Positions 41,444 to 41,497 of a stretch of 41,497 nucleotides of DNA are shown in pieces. The position numbers and the translations under genes are program-made. The DNA comes from Candidatus Scalindua arabica (GTDB lineage Bacteria > Planctomycetota > Brocadiia > Brocadiales > Scalinduaceae), in assembly GCA_018263435.1 (NCBI GenBank), contig JAANXD010000088.1:1-41497 (forward strand). Direction: 5' to 3'. Each line of letters starts with the position of its first letter. The first letter of the stretch is position 1. The notes beneath the pieces were generated by a model that saw only the letters and a program-made list of their open reading frames with translations, was not told the origin of the DNA and searched no databases.

Positions 41444-41475
41444 ACAAGTGTAATCCAGTGGATTACACTTGTCAA
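41444..41475 (-). promoter_or_regulatory. Perfect 14-bp palindromic operator overlapping a promoter, for the HigBA-type pair
   Basis: ACAAGTGTAATCCA (41444-41457) and TGGATTACACTTGT (41459-41472) are exactly complementary with one base between. On the minus strand TTGACA (41475-41470) and TACACT (41452-41447) are 17 bases apart, so the palindrome covers the promoter spacer and the -10 box. A bound antitoxin would block RNA polymerase. The expected RNA start is only a few bases before the toxin ATG. Confidence 0.75.
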
Positions 41476-41497
41476 TTAAATTTTTCAATTCTTTCTA

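Overview
The window (about 39-40% G+C by eye) looks like a chromosomal segment of a Gram-negative planctomycete-type bacterium, most likely an anammox bacterium of the Scalindua kind. This is inference: it rests on the low G+C, the marine-type betaine synthesis and uptake pair, the Lnt/MreBCD/PBP2 envelope genes, the geranylgeranyl-reductase-like flavoproteins, the CXXCH-bearing proteins and the many short intergenic repeats. No rRNA or tRNA gene, CRISPR array or phage structural gene was seen.

Layout. (1) 0.4-8.7 kb, all minus strand: a membrane protein resembling Pyr4-type membrane terpene cyclases, moeA, lnt and the rod-shape block mreB-mreC-mreD-mrdA. PBP2 carries an unexpected CXXCH motif. 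(2) 8.8-10.4 kb: repeat-rich DNA holding a REP-associated (Y1) transposase that is frameshifted near its 3' end and bounded by 12-bp terminal inverted repeats. (3) 10.4-13.6 kb, plus strand: a sulfur block of siroheme synthase, small siroheme/2x[4Fe-4S] sulfite-reductase-like protein, DsrE-like protein, membrane-anchored JAMM protease and TusA-like carrier. (4) 14.1-17.5 kb: fused glycine/sarcosine + dimethylglycine methyltransferase followed by a BCCT transporter, a make-or-import betaine module; then bioA. (5) 19.3-23.4 kb: three homologous FAD modules of the geranylgeranyl reductase superfamily in two genes, followed by a two-component cluster (23.4-27.8 kb) in which a response-regulator stub is fused out of frame to an N-terminally truncated Tll0287-like (DUF3365) kinase. 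(6) 27.9-32.1 kb: MOSC protein, enoyl-CoA hydratase, dodecin, ferredoxin and hslVU. (7) 32.1-33.8 kb: a decayed patch with a PIG-L deacetylase and a glycosyltransferase, both lacking their N-terminal parts, tail to tail. (8) 33.6-38.3 kb: CooT-type nickel protein, His-tailed small protein, era, SUMF1-domain lipoprotein-like or secreted protein, ettA. (9) 38.4-41.5 kb: two toxin-antitoxin pairs flanking a DUF2779 nuclease that combines Cas4-like and DEDD-exonuclease-like parts; the second pair has a perfect 14-bp palindromic operator.

Most of the sequence is ordinary housekeeping. The parts that deserve attention are the sulfur block with a membrane JAMM protein, the tandem flavoprotein modules, the terpene-cyclase-like protein, the PBP2 CXXCH, the chimeric kinase junction, and at least four families of dispersed intergenic repeats that recur within the window. 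All functional calls come from reading the sequence and remembered family motifs; no database search was run.
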